Source: Pasteurellaceae bacterium (GTDB lineage: Bacteria > Pseudomonadota > Gammaproteobacteria > Enterobacterales > Pasteurellaceae). From it: DNA of 50,912 nucleotides. Under the pieces are notes generated by a model that saw nothing but the letters and a program-made list of their open reading frames with translations, did not search any database and had not been told where the DNA came from. Both the position numbers and the translations under genes were made by a program. The stretch covers positions 1-50,912 of the forward strand of contig JAUNAB010000014.1 of NCBI GenBank assembly GCA_030527795.1. Direction: 5' to 3'. Below are positions 50,887 through 50,912 of this stretch, piece after piece; within the stretch, counting starts at the first letter, position 1, and the number at the start of each line of letters is the position of its first letter.

Positions 50887-50912
50887 ACGCCCCACACAAC
50901 GACGCACTGTTG

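Overview
The window is an AT-rich chromosomal stretch from a member of the Pasteurellaceae. The evidence is gene content and order that match Haemophilus/Pasteurella-type chromosomes as I know them: serC-hisC-aroA, kdkA opposite opsX, yggS-lptCAB-ptsN-rapZ, thrA-thrB-thrC, yffB-dapE, rpsB-tsf, ytjB opposite serB, lpxH opposite plsC-ftsP. A second line of evidence is a dense, uptake-signal-like repeat with the typical flanks AAA...TCAAAAA. I cannot name the genus. No prophage, insertion sequence, CRISPR array, rRNA or tRNA gene is visible. The window is almost all housekeeping DNA, with one accessory-looking module near the right end.

Layout. 1-5460: tmaR (minus), then serC-hisC-aroA, ybaB and recR. 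5461-5881: a non-coding tandem array of about 90-bp units, each carrying an inverted pair of the repeat. 5882-9695: pepA (minus) diverges from lptF-lptG. 9937-15252: cysZ (minus) diverges from zipA, followed by ligA and a paeA/ytfL homologue. 15324-21429: lipopolysaccharide block, with opsX and kdkA divergent, then yggS-lptC-lptA-lptB-ptsN-rapZ all on the minus strand. 21550-26941: threonine operon with a recognisable leader peptide and attenuator (thrL), thrA, thrB, an unknown exported protein, and thrC. 27009-31302: yffB, dapE, an M15 carboxypeptidase and ppiD. 31395-33260: rpsB with an S2-type leader pseudoknot, then tsf. 33310-38450: ytjB, serB, yajQ, lpxH, plsC, ftsP. 38560-43564: cysK, a small unknown gene, apaH, cmoB, putP. 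43699-45174: rng. 45201-48067: a LysR regulator divergent from an S15/CocE-type hydrolase broken by one in-frame TAA; this module is bracketed by two identical uptake-signal hairpins. 48109-50529: lon (minus) with a heat-shock-type promoter. The last bases (50859-50912) hold a strong promoter of the kind seen before rRNA or tRNA operons.

How the genes work together. The envelope is the main theme: LptF/LptG form the inner-membrane permease of the Lpt transporter and LptB/LptA/LptC are its ATPase and bridge parts. LpxH makes lipid A precursor, while OpsX and KdkA act on the inner core. ZipA and FtsP serve division, and PlsC makes phospholipid. Amino-acid synthesis is the second theme (serC, serB, hisC, aroA, thrABC, dapE, cysK with cysZ).

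The most unusual feature is the repeat itself. The core ACCGCGGT(C) is a perfect palindrome that stands where AAGTGCGGT would be in Haemophilus-type genomes. I counted about 58 CCGCGG sites by eye in this window, in genes and in intergenic hairpins. It looks like a divergent DNA-uptake-signal dialect.
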